A DNA stretch of 64,000 nucleotides. Origin: Crotophaga sulcirostris (lineage: Eukaryota; Chordata; Aves; Cuculiformes; Crotophagidae). Under the pieces are notes generated by a model that saw only the letters and a program-made list of their open reading frames with translations, was not told the DNA's origin and did no database searches. This document shows, piece after piece, positions 63,206-64,000 of the stretch (position 1 is its first letter; each line of letters begins with the position of its first letter). Made by a program: the position numbers and the translations under genes. The stretch is from positions 882,303 through 946,302 of the forward strand of contig VYZB01000329.1 of the NCBI GenBank assembly GCA_013397455.1, read 5' to 3'.

Positions 63206-64000
63206 CGGGGGCATCCCATCAGTACCCATGGGCTTACAAATGCCCAGTGTGCTCAGGCCCTCCCTTTCAAGAAGGCAAAAGCCAGCAAATAAAATGGGCC
63301 ATTATTTCACAGTGAGCTATGTGCCATTTACCCAGGTTCAGAGAAGGTACATCCCAAACCCAGCACACTGCTGACCACCTAAGAAGAACACAGAGGACAT
63401 GATGAAATCATTAGGTGATATCCCCAGTGCTCTGTGTTACCCCAAGAACTTCCTATGCATGAAACATTTACGATATAACACCTTGGTGACTAAATGCTGG
63501 ACAGACAGCTGGAAAAAACACAGCAAGAGTACATAGGTATATGAAACTGTTTAAAATAAAAATCACCTCCCTGTCCCATAAGATCCAGTATTGAGCTCTG
63601 ATACCCTGTCGGTATAACATTGCATTGTGATTTCCTACAAGAATATCTGAATCACTAAATTACTCCCTTTCGTGTTTTCCTCTTTGTTCAGGGAAGTCAT
63701 GGCTCAGGTGTTCTAACAAGGTACACAAGAACAACAGAAAAAGTCTGAGAGTGAAAGGTTTCTATCAGAGACATGTATGCATAAAGTTGACTACAGATAT
63801 GAAAACAAGTCTATACCCACAACAGAAATCGCAAGAAAATAACTGAGTAGCAAGAGGCTCAATTGATGTAGATCACGCAGACAATGGGTTATTTGGCTTG
63901 GATATTACTTTTTTGAGATGCCAGCCATCTTAATTTTCCAAGCTCTATTCTAGTACTACAAAGGATTCCTAGAAATCAGATTAGAACAATTTTAATGTTA
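63206..64000. other. Non-coding stretch to the window end
   Basis: The first 60-70 bp may be a diverged continuation of the CR1 copy. I recognise no exon, RNA gene or repeat in the rest. Confidence 0.5.

Larger units (their letters stand above)
31054..64000 (-). other. VSNL1: Inferred VSNL1 intron upstream of the first coding exon (partial)
   Basis: The acceptor immediately before the ATG implies an upstream non-coding exon. I see no CpG-dense promoter-like island between here and the window end, so that exon and the promoter are probably beyond 64000. A small CpG-poor upstream exon inside the window cannot be excluded by eye. Recognised contents are three CR1 copies (36165-36715, 37882-38320, 62883-63205), a palindromic AT tract near 31.6 kb, a long inverted repeat at 47.3 kb, a pyrimidine-rich block at 49.5 kb and several microsatellites. 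Confidence 0.7.

Noticed and set aside
1..64000. CRISPR arrays, operons, phage or bacterial-type systems
   Set aside because: The sequence is vertebrate intronic DNA; no regularly spaced direct repeats and no bacterial gene organisation were seen.

Overview
The window looks like AT-rich, gene-poor nuclear DNA from a bird. The main evidence is six truncated copies of the CR1 LINE retrotransposon. They carry the CR1 3' end (ATTCTGTG-type octamers), the 'TTGGAA..GACC..' 3' block and recognisable C-terminal ORF2 peptides. I cannot name the species. There is no bacterial-style gene density, and no long continuous reading frame.

I can support one gene. On the minus strand at 30887-31048 lies a 54-codon exon that I recognise as the first coding exon of VSNL1 (visinin-like protein 1, VILIP-1), a neuronal calcium sensor. 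It begins with an N-myristoylation signal (MGKQNS) and contains the degenerate first EF-hand of the family (the Cys-Pro loop). It ends in phase 0 at a consensus GTAAGT donor and is preceded by a pyrimidine-rich acceptor only a few bases before the ATG. Because the gene runs on the minus strand, 31054-64000 is best read as the intron upstream of this exon and 1-30886 as the downstream intron. I found neither the remaining coding exons nor a CpG-island promoter, so both probably lie outside the window.

Layout: 1-30886 is VSNL1 intronic sequence with three minus-strand CR1 tails (about 8.1, 10.3 and 13.2 kb), short tandem repeats and several GC-richer unassigned patches. 30887-31053 is the exon. 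31054-64000 is intronic sequence with an AT-rich palindrome and alternating purine-pyrimidine tract near 31.6 kb, two plus-strand CR1 copies at 36.2-38.3 kb, a long AT-rich inverted repeat at 47.3 kb, a pyrimidine-rich block at 49.5 kb, and a minus-strand CR1 copy at 62.9-63.2 kb. Most of the rest is unique-looking DNA without recognisable coding content.

I see no new multi-gene system here. The observations most worth checking are the splice-acceptor choice that sets the VSNL1 start-codon context, the 47.3 kb cruciform-capable palindrome, the 31.6 kb palindrome, a REST/RE1-like half site at 27.9 kb, and several open but unrecognised blocks.
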